64,000 nt of DNA from contig NZ_KB913032.1 of NCBI RefSeq assembly GCF_000384215.1, positions 9,199,605 to 9,263,604 of the forward strand, read 5' to 3'. This DNA is from Amycolatopsis alba DSM 44262 (GTDB lineage: Bacteria > Actinomycetota > Actinomycetes > Mycobacteriales > Pseudonocardiaceae). The stretch's first letter is position 1. Each line of letters starts with the position of its first letter. A program made the position numbers and the translations under genes. Shown here one piece after another: positions 27,218-35,946 of the stretch. The notes below the pieces were generated by a model. It made no database searches, had not been told where the DNA came from, and saw nothing but the letters and a program-made list of their open reading frames with translations.

Positions 27218-28417
27218 GTGCCCACGTTCGTCCCGCGCCTGAACCACCTCGCCGAATGGAAACAGGACCTCGTCATCGCCTTCGGCACGTGGGTCCTCGG
27301 CGTGCTGGTCTACGTGAGCGGGATGCAGGTACTGCTGGCAGGCCGCGACGACACGCCGCTGTGGATCCGGCTGACCGAGCTGACCGTGCTGTGCGGGCTG
27401 GAGATGCTGCGCCGCAAGGTCCCGCTGGCGCTGCTCTGCGCGCTGGCCGTGCTCGCCGTGGACATCACGTTCGGCCCCTCGCTCCCGATCCTCATCGTCT
27501 TCACCGACTTCCTCTACGCGACGACGCTCTACGGTTCGCGGCGCACCAGCAGGCTGATGATCGGCGTCGCCGCGATCGGGACCATCGCGGTGGTCTGCGT
27601 GGCGCTCATCTTCGCCGACCAGTGGCGCACGGCGGTGCTGGCCGCGTTCGCCCTCCTGCCGTTCCTGGTCACCCCGGTGTGGTGGGCGGCCAACGTGCGC
27701 CAGCAGCGGGACATCGCCGACAGCGAGCGGGCGAACGCGGTGCAGCTGGCCACGATCGGCGAACTGGACCGGAAGGCCGCCGTGTCGGGGGAACGCTCGA
27801 AGATGGCGCGGGATCTGCACGACGTCATCGCCGGGCATCTTTCGGCGATCGCGATCCAGTCCGAGGCCGCGTTGTCGATGGCCACCGCCGACCCGCAACT
27901 GTCCAGGAAGGTCCTGGAATCGGTGCGGGAGAACAGTGTGAGCGCGCTGGACGAGATGCGCGCGATGATCGGGCTGCTGCGCGCGGATCCCTCCACAGGG
28001 GACGCCGAGATCGAACCGACCGCGCCCGCCCGGCTCGCCGAACTGTCCAAACTGGTCGAATCGGCGCGGGCGAGCGGGCTGGAGGTCGAGATCGGTTCCG
28101 TGCCGGACCGGTCCGGCGACCTGCCCGCCGCGGTCGACCTGACCGCGTACCGGATCGCGCAGGAGGCGCTCACCAACGCGGCCAAACACGCCGCGGGCGG
28201 CCGGGCCGTACTCGACATCCGTGCCGGCGGAGGCATACTCACCGTCGAAGTACGCAACGATCTTCGTCCCGGCTCCGGCTCGGGTGACGACGGCGGGACC
28301 GGACTCGGCCTGCTGAACATGCGGGAACGCGCCGCCGCGGTGGGCGGCACTCTCGCCGCCGGGCCGTCCGGCGGTGGCTGGCTGGTCCGCGCCGAACTGC
28401 CTCTGGAGGGGTCTTGA
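27218..28417 (+). CDS. NarL-type sensor histidine kinase
   Basis: A 399-residue membrane kinase of the HisKA_3 class. About five N-terminal transmembrane helices (residues 20-155) have no sizeable extracellular domain. Then comes the phospho-acceptor H-box MARDLHDVIAGHLSAIA (about residue 200) and an HATPase_c domain with YRIAQEALTNAAKHA and GTGLGLLNMRER. It phosphorylates the response regulator encoded next, whose TTG start overlaps this stop. GTG at 27218 follows a GGGATGGGG ribosome site; GTG at 27200 is the alternative. The stimulus is unknown; short sensor regions like this often sense membrane stress. Confidence 0.88.
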   Translation: MPTFVPRLNHLAEWKQDLVIAFGTWVLGVLVYVSGMQVLLAGRDDTPLWIRLTELTVLCGLEMLRRKVPLALLCALAVLAVDITFGPSLPILIVFTDFLYATTLYGSRRTSRLMIGVAAIGTIAVVCVALIFADQWRTAVLAAFALLPFLVTPVWWAANVRQQRDIADSERANAVQLATIGELDRKAAVSGERSKMARDLHDVIAGHLSAIAIQSEAALSMATADPQLSRKVLESVRENSVSALDEMRAMIGLLRADPSTGDAEIEPTAPARLAELSKLVESARASGLEVEIGSVPDRSGDLPAAVDLTAYRIAQEALTNAAKHAAGGRAVLDIRAGGGILTVEVRNDLRPGSGSGDDGGTGLGLLNMRERAAAVGGTLAAGPSGGGWLVRAELPLEGS

Positions 28418-29076
28418 GCGACGGGAACATCAAAGTGCTGGTCGCCGACGACCACGGCGCGATCCGTGCCGGGTTGATGATGATCCTCGGCAACGCCGAG
28501 GGCATCGAGGTGATCGGCGAGGCCGCGGACGGCGCCACCGCCGTCCGCCAGGCGAAGGCGCTGAAGCCGGACGTCGTGCTGATGGACGTCCGGATGCCCG
28601 GCGTCGACGGCATCGCGGCGACACGGGAACTGATCGCGGAGGGTCTGTGCGAAGTCCTCGTGCTGACCACCTTCGACCTCGACGAGTACGTCCACGCCGC
28701 GCTGCGGGCGGGCGCGGCCGGGTTCCTGTTGAAGTCGGTGGAAGCGTCACGGCTGATCGAGGCGGTGAAACTGGTCGCGGCAGGCGAAGGGGTGCTCGCG
28801 CCGCAGGTCACGCGGAAACTGATCGCCGCGTTCGCCGCGGGGACCCGCGAACCCTCCCTCGTCCCCGACGGGCTCGACGACCTGACCGAACGCGAACGCG
28901 AAGTGCTGGCGTGCCTGGGCGGCGGACTGTCCAACGCGCAGATCGGCACGCGGCTGCACATCGGCGAGACCACGGTGAAGACGCACGTCTCGCGGGTGCT
29001 GACGAAACTGGAACTGCGGTCGCGGGTGCAGGCGGCGATCCTGGCGCAGGAGAACGGCGTCGTCCTGGAGGGCTGA
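28414..29076 (+). CDS. NarL/LuxR-type response regulator
   Basis: A 220-residue regulator. The receiver domain (about residues 6-122) has the phospho-acceptor Asp in VVLMDVRMPG and the conserved Lys in FLLKSV. The LuxR helix-turn-helix (about 153-210) reads LTEREREVLACLGGGLSNAQI and GETTVKTHVSRVLTKL. The TTG start overlaps the kinase stop by four bases and has GGAGGGG directly upstream, so the pair is one unit. Targets are unknown. Confidence 0.9.
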   Translation: MSDGNIKVLVADDHGAIRAGLMMILGNAEGIEVIGEAADGATAVRQAKALKPDVVLMDVRMPGVDGIAATRELIAEGLCEVLVLTTFDLDEYVHAALRAGAAGFLLKSVEASRLIEAVKLVAAGEGVLAPQVTRKLIAAFAAGTREPSLVPDGLDDLTEREREVLACLGGGLSNAQIGTRLHIGETTVKTHVSRVLTKLELRSRVQAAILAQENGVVLEG

Positions 29077-29103
29077 ACTCCCTTCGTGCGACCGGAAGCC
29101 GAG

Positions 29104-29126
29104 GTTGCGAAAGTGGCTTTCACAAC
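29104..29126. repeat. Short copy of the GAAAGTGGCTTTC palindrome
   Basis: Imperfect inverted repeat: GTTG and CAAC outer arms and GAAAG/CTTTC inner arms around TGG, with one mismatch. It lies 28 bases after the response regulator stop. The core is the same as in the hairpins at 29174 and 46611. Confidence 0.6.
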
Positions 29127-29173
29127 CCCATCCCGCAGGCTTTCGCGCTCGGCTGCCGGCACGTTTGCCGGTT

Positions 29174-29238
29174 CCGGGTGTCGCGAAAGCCACTTTCGGG
29201 ACGTCCAGTGTCTCGAAAGTGGCTTTCGCGACACCCGG
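29174..29238. repeat. 25-bp perfect hairpin, GAAAGTGGCTTTC family
   Basis: The left arm runs 29174-29198 and the right arm 29214-29238, exactly complementary over 25 bases; the core is CGAAAGTGGCTTTCGCGAC on the right. The 15-base loop holds GGACGTCC. It lies in the 272-base gap between the response regulator and an APC permease. The same core and part of the loop recur at 46611-46663. No T-tract follows. Confidence 0.8.
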
Positions 29239-29348
29239 CACTGCCGGAGCGCGCTGGACCGGGGTGGGTCTTGAGCCCACCCCGTCCTGGACGGACTGAA
29301 GTCCCACCGATCTGCGAGGTGGGCGGCGATCTTCTAGCGTGAGCCTTC

Positions 29349-30806
29349 ATGCGGCGAACTCTGGACGTGGACGAGGTCCTGAAACGGCAGGACTCGGGTG
29401 AGCTGAAACGCCGCCTCAAAGCGCGCGACCTGATCGGGTTCGGGGTCGGCATCATCATCGGCACCGGGATCTTCACCCTCGCCGGTGTCGAGGCGAAGTC
29501 CCACGCGGGCCCGTCGGTCACGCTGTCGTTCGTGCTCGGCGCCGTCGTGGCCGGGATGGCCGCCCTCTGTTACGCCGAACTCGCCTCCAGCGTGCCGACG
29601 GCGGGCAGCGCGTACACCTACGCTTTCGCCACCCTCGGCGAGACCTTCGCCTGGATCATCGGCTGGGATCTGCTGCTGGAGTTCGCGCTCGGCGCGGCCG
29701 TCGTGTCGCGCGGCTGGTCCGGCTATCTCGCGAATCTGATGGGGCTCTCCCCCGAGTGGTTCGGCGAAGACGCGAAGGTGAACATAGGCGCGGTCGCGAT
29801 CATCGCCGTGCTGACCGTGATCGCCGTCATCGGGATCAAGGAGTCGGCGCGGGTGACGAATCTGCTCGTGCTGGTCAAGGTCGCGGTATGCGTGCTGATC
29901 CTCGCGGTCGGCGTGTTCTACATCCGCGGCGAGAACCTCACTCCGTTCATCCCGCCCGCCCAGCCGCCGACCGAGACGGCCGGAACCCTGCACCAGCCGA
30001 TCGTGCAAGCCGCGCTCGGACTCGAACAATCCGTCTACGGCATCGCCGGGATGGTGACGGCCGCCGCCGTCGTCTTCTTCGCCTACACCGGTTTCGAAGC
30101 GCTCGCCAACCTCGGCGAGGAGACCGTGAACCCGAAACGCGATCTGCGGGTCGGCATCCTCGGCGCGCTCGGTGTCTGCGCGCTGCTCTACATCGGGGTC
30201 TCGCTGGTGCTGACCGGGATGGTGCCGTTCGCCGAGATCGACACGGGCGCCCCGCTCGCCGACGCCTTCGACCGGGTCGGGCAGCACTGGGTGGGCGCGC
30301 TGATCTCGCTCGGCGCGGTCACCGGGCTGACGTCGGTGATGATGGTGGAACTGGTGACGATCGGCCGGATCGGGTTCGCGATGGGCCGCGACGGCCTGCT
30401 GCCGAAGAAGTTCGGTACCGCGCATCCGCGCTGGGGCACTCCGCACCGGATGACCATCGCCGGTGCCGTGCTGATCGCGGTGCTGGCCGCGTTCGTGCCG
30501 ATCTCCGAACTCGCCGACATGGTCAGCATCGGCGCACTGTCGGCGATGATCATCGTCGCGGTGGCCGTCCCGGTGCTGCGCAAGCGCCGTCCGGATCTGG
30601 AGCGCCCGTTCACCGTGCCGTTCTCGCCGTACCTGCCCATCGTGGCGGCGCTGGCGTGCTTCTATCTGATGCTCAACCTGGACGTGATGACGTGGCTGAG
30701 GTTCGCCGCGTGGCTGCTGCTCGGTCTGCTGATCTACGTCTTCTACGGCCGTAAGCATTCCCGCTTCGCGAAGGACGGCCTCAGCTCCACAGACCGGCCG
30801 TCGTGA
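29349..30806 (+). CDS. APC-family amino acid permease (cationic amino acid transporter type)
   Basis: A 485-residue permease with about 12 transmembrane helices. The N-terminal signature LIGFGVGIIIGTGIFTLAGV and the later FFAYTGFEALANLGEE belong to the CAT branch of APC transporters, which carry cationic or neutral amino acids. ATG start. The last 26 bases overlap the convergent gene at 30781. No enzyme gene is linked, so the substrate is open. Confidence 0.88.
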   Translation: MRRTLDVDEVLKRQDSGELKRRLKARDLIGFGVGIIIGTGIFTLAGVEAKSHAGPSVTLSFVLGAVVAGMAALCYAELASSVPTAGSAYTYAFATLGETFAWIIGWDLLLEFALGAAVVSRGWSGYLANLMGLSPEWFGEDAKVNIGAVAIIAVLTVIAVIGIKESARVTNLLVLVKVAVCVLILAVGVFYIRGENLTPFIPPAQPPTETAGTLHQPIVQAALGLEQSVYGIAGMVTAAAVVFFAYTGFEALANLGEETVNPKRDLRVGILGALGVCALLYIGVSLVLTGMVPFAEIDTGAPLADAFDRVGQHWVGALISLGAVTGLTSVMMVELVTIGRIGFAMGRDGLLPKKFGTAHPRWGTPHRMTIAGAVLIAVLAAFVPISELADMVSIGALSAMIIVAVAVPVLRKRRPDLERPFTVPFSPYLPIVAALACFYLMLNLDVMTWLRFAAWLLLGLLIYVFYGRKHSRFAKDGLSSTDRPS

Positions 30807-31434
30807 TCGCGGCGACGGCGGACTCGGTGTCGCCGTCGTCCACCACGACCAGCATCCGCTTCAGCGCCGCGGCCAGCCATTCCACCGGCTGGTCGTGCAG
30901 TCCGTGCCGACTATCCATAATGGACACCAGAGTTCCCTCGGTGCCGATCCGCATCCCGGCCACCAGAACGAATTGCGTCTCGGCCGGCCGCCAGCGGGAC
31001 GACCACAGCGGCGGGATACCGGTGTCGAGGTAGTCGAGCAGCGCACGCTCTGGTGTGTCGTGCGCGCCGAACTCGGCCGGGTCGACCTCCGCGATCACCG
31101 CGACCCTCGGCAGCGGCCACAGCGCGGCCAGGAGCATGAACAACGACTGCGGCGCCCACTCACCGGTCGCGGGCACCGCCACGAGCCGTCCGCCCGACAG
31201 CGTCCCGATCGCCCGCGACAGACCCTCCGGCGTGGCGCCCGCCAGTGCCGCGACCTCGTCCTGACCGGCGACGTCGAACCCCGCCGCGCGCAGGGCGGCC
31301 AGCGCCGTGAACGGCCCGGCGAGCCCGTCCTGCTGCGGGAGTTCGGCCCGCGCGACGGCGACGAGATGCTCGCCGCCGGGCAGCCAGCGGCGACCGGACA
31401 GACCCGTCCGGTCGCCGTCGATTCCGGACGACAT
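30781..31434 (-). CDS. Conserved hypothetical protein (DUF6885-like)
   Basis: A 217-residue soluble protein beginning MSSGIDGDRTGL. It carries HLVAVARAELPQQDGLAGPF and later EWLAAALKRMLVVVDDGDTESA. It reads like an actinobacterial family that I tentatively place with DUF6885; the assignment is from memory and weak. It has no membrane helix, signal peptide or metal motif. The start shares a base with the acetyltransferase stop (TGATG), so it is translated from the same message. Function unknown. Confidence 0.65.
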   Translation of the reverse strand: MSSGIDGDRTGLSGRRWLPGGEHLVAVARAELPQQDGLAGPFTALAALRAAGFDVAGQDEVAALAGATPEGLSRAIGTLSGGRLVAVPATGEWAPQSLFMLLAALWPLPRVAVIAEVDPAEFGAHDTPERALLDYLDTGIPPLWSSRWRPAETQFVLVAGMRIGTEGTLVSIMDSRHGLHDQPVEWLAAALKRMLVVVDDGDTESAVAAITTAGLWS

Positions 31435-31850
31435 CAGTCTTCGAACGTCCACGACTGCATGATGAACGGGCCCTCGTTCGCCGCCCCGGCCGCGGCGTAG
31501 GTGGCCAGCGCGGCGTCGTTGTCCGTTTCGACGCCGACCCACATCCCGCTGCAGCCGCGCTCCCGCGCGATCCCGGCCAGCGCGTCGACCAGATCGCGGC
31601 CGATCCCGCGCCGCTGGTAGTCCGGGCTGACGTCGAGTTCGTTGAGGAACATCTCGGTGCCCCTGTCCGGATGCGTCACCTCGGTGCCGGTGATCATCCC
31701 CGCGGGTTCGCCGTCCTCGTAGGCGATCAGGAGGTGGTTCTCCTCCCCCTCGAGGAACTTCGCGGACGCCGCAGGCCGCGCGGGCCCGTCGAACAGGTGC
31801 TCGGCGGCGACGACCTCTTCGACGGTACTGGCCCGCCGGATCTCGGCCAC
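31434..31850 (-). CDS. GNAT-family N-acetyltransferase
   Basis: A 138-residue GCN5-related acetyltransferase. The acetyl-CoA binding motif A is LDVSPDYQRRGIGRDLV (about residue 75), then WVGVETDNDAALATYAAAG. GTG at 31850 has GGAGG five bases upstream and is preferred over longer in-frame starts that overlap the EamA gene's end. It is coupled to the following DUF gene. The acceptor substrate is unknown. Confidence 0.85.
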   Translation of the reverse strand: MAEIRRASTVEEVVAAEHLFDGPARPAASAKFLEGEENHLLIAYEDGEPAGMITGTEVTHPDRGTEMFLNELDVSPDYQRRGIGRDLVDALAGIARERGCSGMWVGVETDNDAALATYAAAGAANEGPFIMQSWTFED

Positions 31851-31896
31851 GTGTCCTCCCGGTGCTCGAAGCGCCACAGGCTGGTCAGTATCCCGT

Positions 31897-32766
31897 TCAG
31901 AGGGGCGCCGAGTCATCACGTTTCACCGGAGAGCGCAGCGCCACCCCGGCGACGACGGCCAGCGTGCCGAGCGCCTCGGGCAGGGCCGGGACCTGCCCGA
32001 GCCAGAGGAACCCGATCACCCCGGCCGTGACCGGCAGCAACGCGAGCAACAGCGCGAACCGCGTCTGCCCCGCCTTGCGCAGGACCACCTGATCGAGTGC
32101 GTACGGCACGACGGTCGCGAGCACACTCACTCCGGCGCCGAGCAGCAGCAGACGTGGCGAACCCCACACCGCGCCGACGCTGAAGGCCAGCGGCGACAGC
32201 ACCACGGTGCCGACGGCGAACCCGACGGCCAGCCCGTCGATGCCGTTCCCGCCGTCCGCGACCCGCTTCCCGAGCAGGATGTACCCGGCCCAGGCGGCCG
32301 CCGCGGCCAGTGCGAAAAGCACGCCGAGCAGGCTGCCTTCGAGCCGGACGTCCGCGATGGCGAGCACCCCGGCCGCCACCAGCAGCAGCGCGAAGACGTC
32401 ACGCCGGGTCCGCGAACCGAACGCCGCCACCACCACGGGCCCGGCGAACTCGAGGGCGACCGCGGTACCGAGGGGCAGCCGCGCGATCGCCTCGTAGAAG
32501 AGCACGTTCATCCCGGCGGTGACGATCCCGAAAGTGCCCGCGAGCAGGAACGTGCGCCCGGTCCACGCCGAGCGGGGTGGCCTGCGCCACGCGAGGAGGA
32601 TCACCGCCGCGCCGAGACAGCGAAGCCAGGCCACCCCCGCGGGGGAGGCGACCGAAAAGAGACCTACGGCGATGGCCGCGCCCGCGTACATCGAAATTCC
32701 GCTGAGAACGAACAAGATCGGTGCCGGCAGGCTCGGGAGGCGGTTCCGGACGACTGCGATAGCCAC
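31897..32766 (-). CDS. EamA-family drug/metabolite exporter (RhtA-like)
   Basis: A 289-residue protein with ten hydrophobic helices in two EamA repeats (about residues 15-140 and 150-280), typical of the drug/metabolite transporter superfamily. It resembles RhtA/YdcZ-type amino acid or metabolite exporters. GTG start. It lies 46 bases upstream of the acetyltransferase gene on the same strand and may share its transcript. Confidence 0.83.
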   Translation of the reverse strand: MAIAVVRNRLPSLPAPILFVLSGISMYAGAAIAVGLFSVASPAGVAWLRCLGAAVILLAWRRPPRSAWTGRTFLLAGTFGIVTAGMNVLFYEAIARLPLGTAVALEFAGPVVVAAFGSRTRRDVFALLLVAAGVLAIADVRLEGSLLGVLFALAAAAAWAGYILLGKRVADGGNGIDGLAVGFAVGTVVLSPLAFSVGAVWGSPRLLLLGAGVSVLATVVPYALDQVVLRKAGQTRFALLLALLPVTAGVIGFLWLGQVPALPEALGTLAVVAGVALRSPVKRDDSAPL

Positions 32767-33030
32767 CCTCGCATGGTGCCTGACGTGGGAAAAGGCGGTT
32801 CGGCGGGGAGTCTTCTCCTACGTTGCGTGATTACGCTACGACATCCGAGGTAATTACCAGTGACAAATGAGACACCCGCACGGGAACACTTGCGGGCCGC
32901 CAAACGTCTGGAAGAGTGGAAGCACGAACACGGCGGGGCCGGGAACGAACGTTTCCGGCATCAGTGCCGAAGTGGTCGTAGCTGGATCGATGGCACCGGG
33001 TCACCGGTGCCGGGACGGAGGGAGACTCCA

Positions 33031-33210
33031 ATGACTTCACCGACGCTCACCCGCCCCGAACTGACCGCTGCCGACCGATGCGACCGGTGTGGAGCTGCAG
33101 CCCAGGTTCGAGCCATTCTCAGCACCGGTGGCGAGTTGCTCTTCTGTGGTCACCACGCCCGCGCACACGAAACGAAGCTCAAAGAAATGTCCGCGGACAT
33201 TCAGCGGTAG
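33031..33210 (+). CDS. DUF7455 family small zinc-binding protein
   Basis: 59 residues. Cys residues in ADRCDRCGAAA and LLFCGHHARAH form a CxxC...CxHH-type zinc site. It matches the short DUF7455 proteins found near sigB in Actinobacteria (Rv2708c position). The ATG has GGAGGGAG upstream; the longer in-frame reading from 32860 would add 57 residues of poor quality. A terminator follows. Role unknown. Confidence 0.83.
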   Translation: MTSPTLTRPELTAADRCDRCGAAAQVRAILSTGGELLFCGHHARAHETKLKEMSADIQR

Positions 33211-33231
33211 TCCACCAGTCCACGACCACCC

Positions 33232-33276
33232 GGCGGCCGGCTACTCCCCAGGGAGAGAGCCGGCCGCCCTGTTTTT
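33232..33276 (+). terminator. Intrinsic terminator of the DUF7455 gene
   Basis: Stem GGCGGCCGGC (33232-33241) and GCCGGCCGCC (33259-33268), a 17-base loop, then CTGTTTTT. It starts 21 bases after the stop codon. Confidence 0.87.
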
Positions 33277-33286
33277 CGCTCTCGAA

Positions 33287-33309
33287 AACATACGGACTGC
33301 ATGTATGTT
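33287..33309. promoter_or_regulatory. Putative TetR operator
   Basis: Perfect 7-bp inverted repeat, AACATAC (33287-33293) and GTATGTT (33303-33309), with a 9-base spacer, ending seven bases before the ATG of the hydrolase gene. An A/T-rich palindrome of this size over a start region suits the TetR-family repressor encoded as the second gene of this pair, giving autoregulation. Regulator assignment is inference. Confidence 0.6.
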
Positions 33310-33316
33310 AGTGGCC

Positions 33317-34177
33317 ATGACGACTGACATCCTTGGCGAGACGCACGAGGTGGACCTCGACGGCGCCCGCATCCGCTACCGCGACCTCGGCGAGGGCCCG
33401 CCCGTGGTCTTCGTGCACGGACTGCTGACCAACGGCCTGCTCTGGCGCAAGGTGGCCCCCGCGGTCGCCGACGCGGGCTTCCGCTGCCTGACCCCGGACT
33501 GGCCGCTGGGCTCGCACGAGATCCCGGTCCCCGGCGCCGACCTGACCCCGCCGGGGGGCGCCGCGCTCATCGCGCGGTTCCTCGAACTGCTCGACCTGAC
33601 CGACGTCACCCTGATCGCGAACGACACCGGCGGCGCGCTCACGCAGCTGCTCATGACCACGGCCCCGGAGCGGGTGGGCCGGGTCGTGCTGACCCCGTCG
33701 GACTGCTTCGACCACTTCCTGCCGCCGGCGTTCTCGGCGCTGGGCCCGCTGGCGCGGATCCCCGGCGGCACGCAGGTGGTGGTCCAGGCGTTGCGCTGGC
33801 GGTGGCTGCTGAAGACGACGGACTTCCTCTGGCTGACCAAACGTCCGGTCCCGGACCACGTCCTTGACGCGTACCTGCTGCCCAGCCGCCGGAGCCCGGA
33901 GATCCGCGACGATCTGTGCCGCTTCATGGCGAGCGTCGACAAGCGCTACACGCTGACCGCGGCCGAGCGCCTCCCCGCGTTCGGGAAGCCGGTGCTGCTG
34001 GTCTGGGCGCCCGAGGACAGGCACTTCCCGCTGTGGCTGGGCCGCAAGCTCGCCGGGGTCCTGCCGAACGCCGAACTGAAGACGATCGAGGACTCGTACA
34101 CGTTCGTGCCGGAGGACCAGCCGGAGCGGCTGAGCGACCTGGTGGTGGAATTCCTGCGTGCCCACGCCACGACGTAG
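33317..34177 (+). CDS. Alpha/beta hydrolase (dehalogenase/epoxide hydrolase-like fold)
   Basis: A 286-residue hydrolase. The oxyanion motif FVHGLLTNG is at about residue 35. The nucleophile position reads IANDTGGALTQ (about residue 101), so Asp takes the usual Ser place, as in haloalkane dehalogenases and epoxide hydrolases. The usual C-terminal His region reads EDSYTFVPEDQPERL and lacks an obvious His, so the mechanism is unclear. The start lies just after a palindrome that may be a TetR operator. The end overlaps the tetR-type gene by 20 bases. Confidence 0.8.
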   Translation: MTTDILGETHEVDLDGARIRYRDLGEGPPVVFVHGLLTNGLLWRKVAPAVADAGFRCLTPDWPLGSHEIPVPGADLTPPGGAALIARFLELLDLTDVTLIANDTGGALTQLLMTTAPERVGRVVLTPSDCFDHFLPPAFSALGPLARIPGGTQVVVQALRWRWLLKTTDFLWLTKRPVPDHVLDAYLLPSRRSPEIRDDLCRFMASVDKRYTLTAAERLPAFGKPVLLVWAPEDRHFPLWLGRKLAGVLPNAELKTIEDSYTFVPEDQPERLSDLVVEFLRAHATT

Positions 34178-34757
34178 CCAGACCGAACGATCGCGGTCGA
34201 CGCAGACCGCGTTGATCACCGCGGCGCGGAAGCTGTTCGCCGACCCCGGTTACGCCGCCGTGCCCGCCGACGAGATCGTCCGGGCGGCAGGCGTCACCCG
34301 TGGCGCGCTGTACCACCACTTCGGGGACAAACAGGGCCTGTTCCGCGCGGTGATCGAGCAGATCGAAACGGAGATCACCGAGGAGCTCAAGGCGTTCGCG
34401 CGGTCGGTGGACGATCCGTGGTCGGCGGCCATCGGCGCGCTGGGCCACTTCCTGGACCTGTGCCTGCGGCCCGAGGTGGTGCGGATCTCGCTCACCGACG
34501 CCATCTCCGTCCTCGGCTGGCCGGAATGGCGCGAGCTGGAGAACCGGTACGGACTGGGCCTGATCACGGAGTTCCTGGAGTCCGTCGCCGCGGAAGGGCG
34601 GCTGATCGACGGGCCGATCCCGGAACTGGCGCAGCTGGTGCTGAGCGCCTGCGCGGAGGCCGCGCTGATGATCGCGCACGCCGAAGACCCCGAAGCGGCG
34701 AAGGAGAAGTCCCTCGCCGCTCTGGTGGCCCTGCTCTCGGGTCTGGTGAAGACCTAG
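34158..34757 (+). CDS. TetR-family transcriptional regulator
   Basis: A 199-residue repressor. The helix-turn-helix (about residues 28-60) reads ADEIVRAAGVTRGALYHHFG, and the C-terminal ligand domain fills the rest. The GTG start overlaps the hydrolase gene by 20 bases, so the two are one unit. It probably represses this operon at the palindrome at 33287. The ligand is unknown, perhaps the hydrolase substrate. It converges on the ROK gene with a four-base overlap. Confidence 0.9.
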   Translation: MPTPRRSQTERSRSTQTALITAARKLFADPGYAAVPADEIVRAAGVTRGALYHHFGDKQGLFRAVIEQIETEITEELKAFARSVDDPWSAAIGALGHFLDLCLRPEVVRISLTDAISVLGWPEWRELENRYGLGLITEFLESVAAEGRLIDGPIPELAQLVLSACAEAALMIAHAEDPEAAKEKSLAALVALLSGLVKT

Positions 34758-35935
34758 ACGGTGTCCAGGATCATTTCGAACGCCGCCTCGGCCGCGCCCA
34801 GCAGCTTCACGTCCGCGCCGAGCGCCGAGCTCACGATCTGAGTCCCGCCGACGGCGCGGCTGACGAGACTCCGCCGCCGGACCTCGGCCGCCACCGTCCG
34901 CACGACCGAATCGGGCAGCACGGTGAGCAGGTCGCCCAGCACGACCAGCTGCGGGCCGAGCAGGTTGACCACGTTCACCAGGCCCAGCGTCAGCCATTCC
35001 GCGAACTCCGAGAGCCGTTCCTCGGCCGCGCGGGGGTCGCGGCCCAGCTCACGCAGCTCGAACAGGATCGCCCCGCGCGGGGTGTCCTCGGGCAGGTCGA
35101 GCGCGCGGCACAACGCCGCTTCGCCGACCTCGGTCTCCCAGCAGCCGCTGGACCCGCAGTAGCAGGGACGGCCGCCCGGCCGGATCGCCATGTGCCCGAT
35201 CTCGCCGACATAGCCCGCACCGCCACGCAGCGACGAGCCGTCCGCGATGATCCCTCCCCCGACACCGACGTCGGCGGAGACGTACACGGCGTCGGAGGAG
35301 CCCCGCGCGGCACCGCGCAGGTGTTCGGCGATGGCGCCGAGTTCGGCGTCGTTGCCGACCAGGACGGGAACGCGCAGCACACCGCCGAGCCGTTCCCCGA
35401 GCGCCACGTCGGTCCAGCGCAGGTTGGGCGCCTCGTGGACGTGCCCGTCCGCCCGGCGGACGACGCCGGGCACGGACACCCCCACGGCGATCGGCTGCAC
35501 GCCGAGATCGCCCGCCAGCACGGTGGTCGACTCGATCACGTGCGTGATCACCTCGTCGGCCTCCCGCATCCGGCCGCGGAGGTTCCAGCTGTTGCGCCCG
35601 AGGATCTGGCCGCCGAACCCGACCAGCGCGATCGCCACGTGTTCGACCTGGAGGTCGACCGCGAGCACCACCGCCGCGTGCGGCTGCGGCAGGACCAGGA
35701 GCGAGGGGCGGCCCGCCCCTCGTCCCGGCCTCGGGACCCGCTCCTCGACGACCCCCGCTTCCGCGAGGCCGTCGACGAGGGTCTTGATGGTGCTGCGGTT
35801 GAGCCCCAGCGAGGTGGCCAGGGTCGCCCTGGTGCTCGGGCCGCTGACGTGCAGCAACCGGAGCAGGGTCGTGCGGTTGTGCCTGCGCACCTCGTCTGGT
35901 CGTGCAACGGGTGTGCTGGTCACGGACTTCATCAT
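34754..35935 (-). CDS. ROK-family transcriptional repressor
   Basis: A 393-residue NagC/XylR-type regulator. The N-terminal winged helix (about residues 15-70) has LATSLGLNRSTIKTLVDGLAEAG. The ROK sugar-kinase fold follows, with zinc motif CYCGSSGCWE at about residue 250 and the glycine-rich SADVGVGGGII. It starts only 11 bases after the ABC permease stop on the same strand, so it is the last gene of the sugar importer operon and likely its autoregulated repressor. A candidate operator lies at 39482. Confidence 0.9.
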   Translation of the reverse strand: MMKSVTSTPVARPDEVRRHNRTTLLRLLHVSGPSTRATLATSLGLNRSTIKTLVDGLAEAGVVEERVPRPGRGAGRPSLLVLPQPHAAVVLAVDLQVEHVAIALVGFGGQILGRNSWNLRGRMREADEVITHVIESTTVLAGDLGVQPIAVGVSVPGVVRRADGHVHEAPNLRWTDVALGERLGGVLRVPVLVGNDAELGAIAEHLRGAARGSSDAVYVSADVGVGGGIIADGSSLRGGAGYVGEIGHMAIRPGGRPCYCGSSGCWETEVGEAALCRALDLPEDTPRGAILFELRELGRDPRAAEERLSEFAEWLTLGLVNVVNLLGPQLVVLGDLLTVLPDSVVRTVAAEVRRRSLVSRAVGGTQIVSSALGADVKLLGAAEAAFEMILDTV

Positions 35936-35946
35936 TCCATGCGGAC

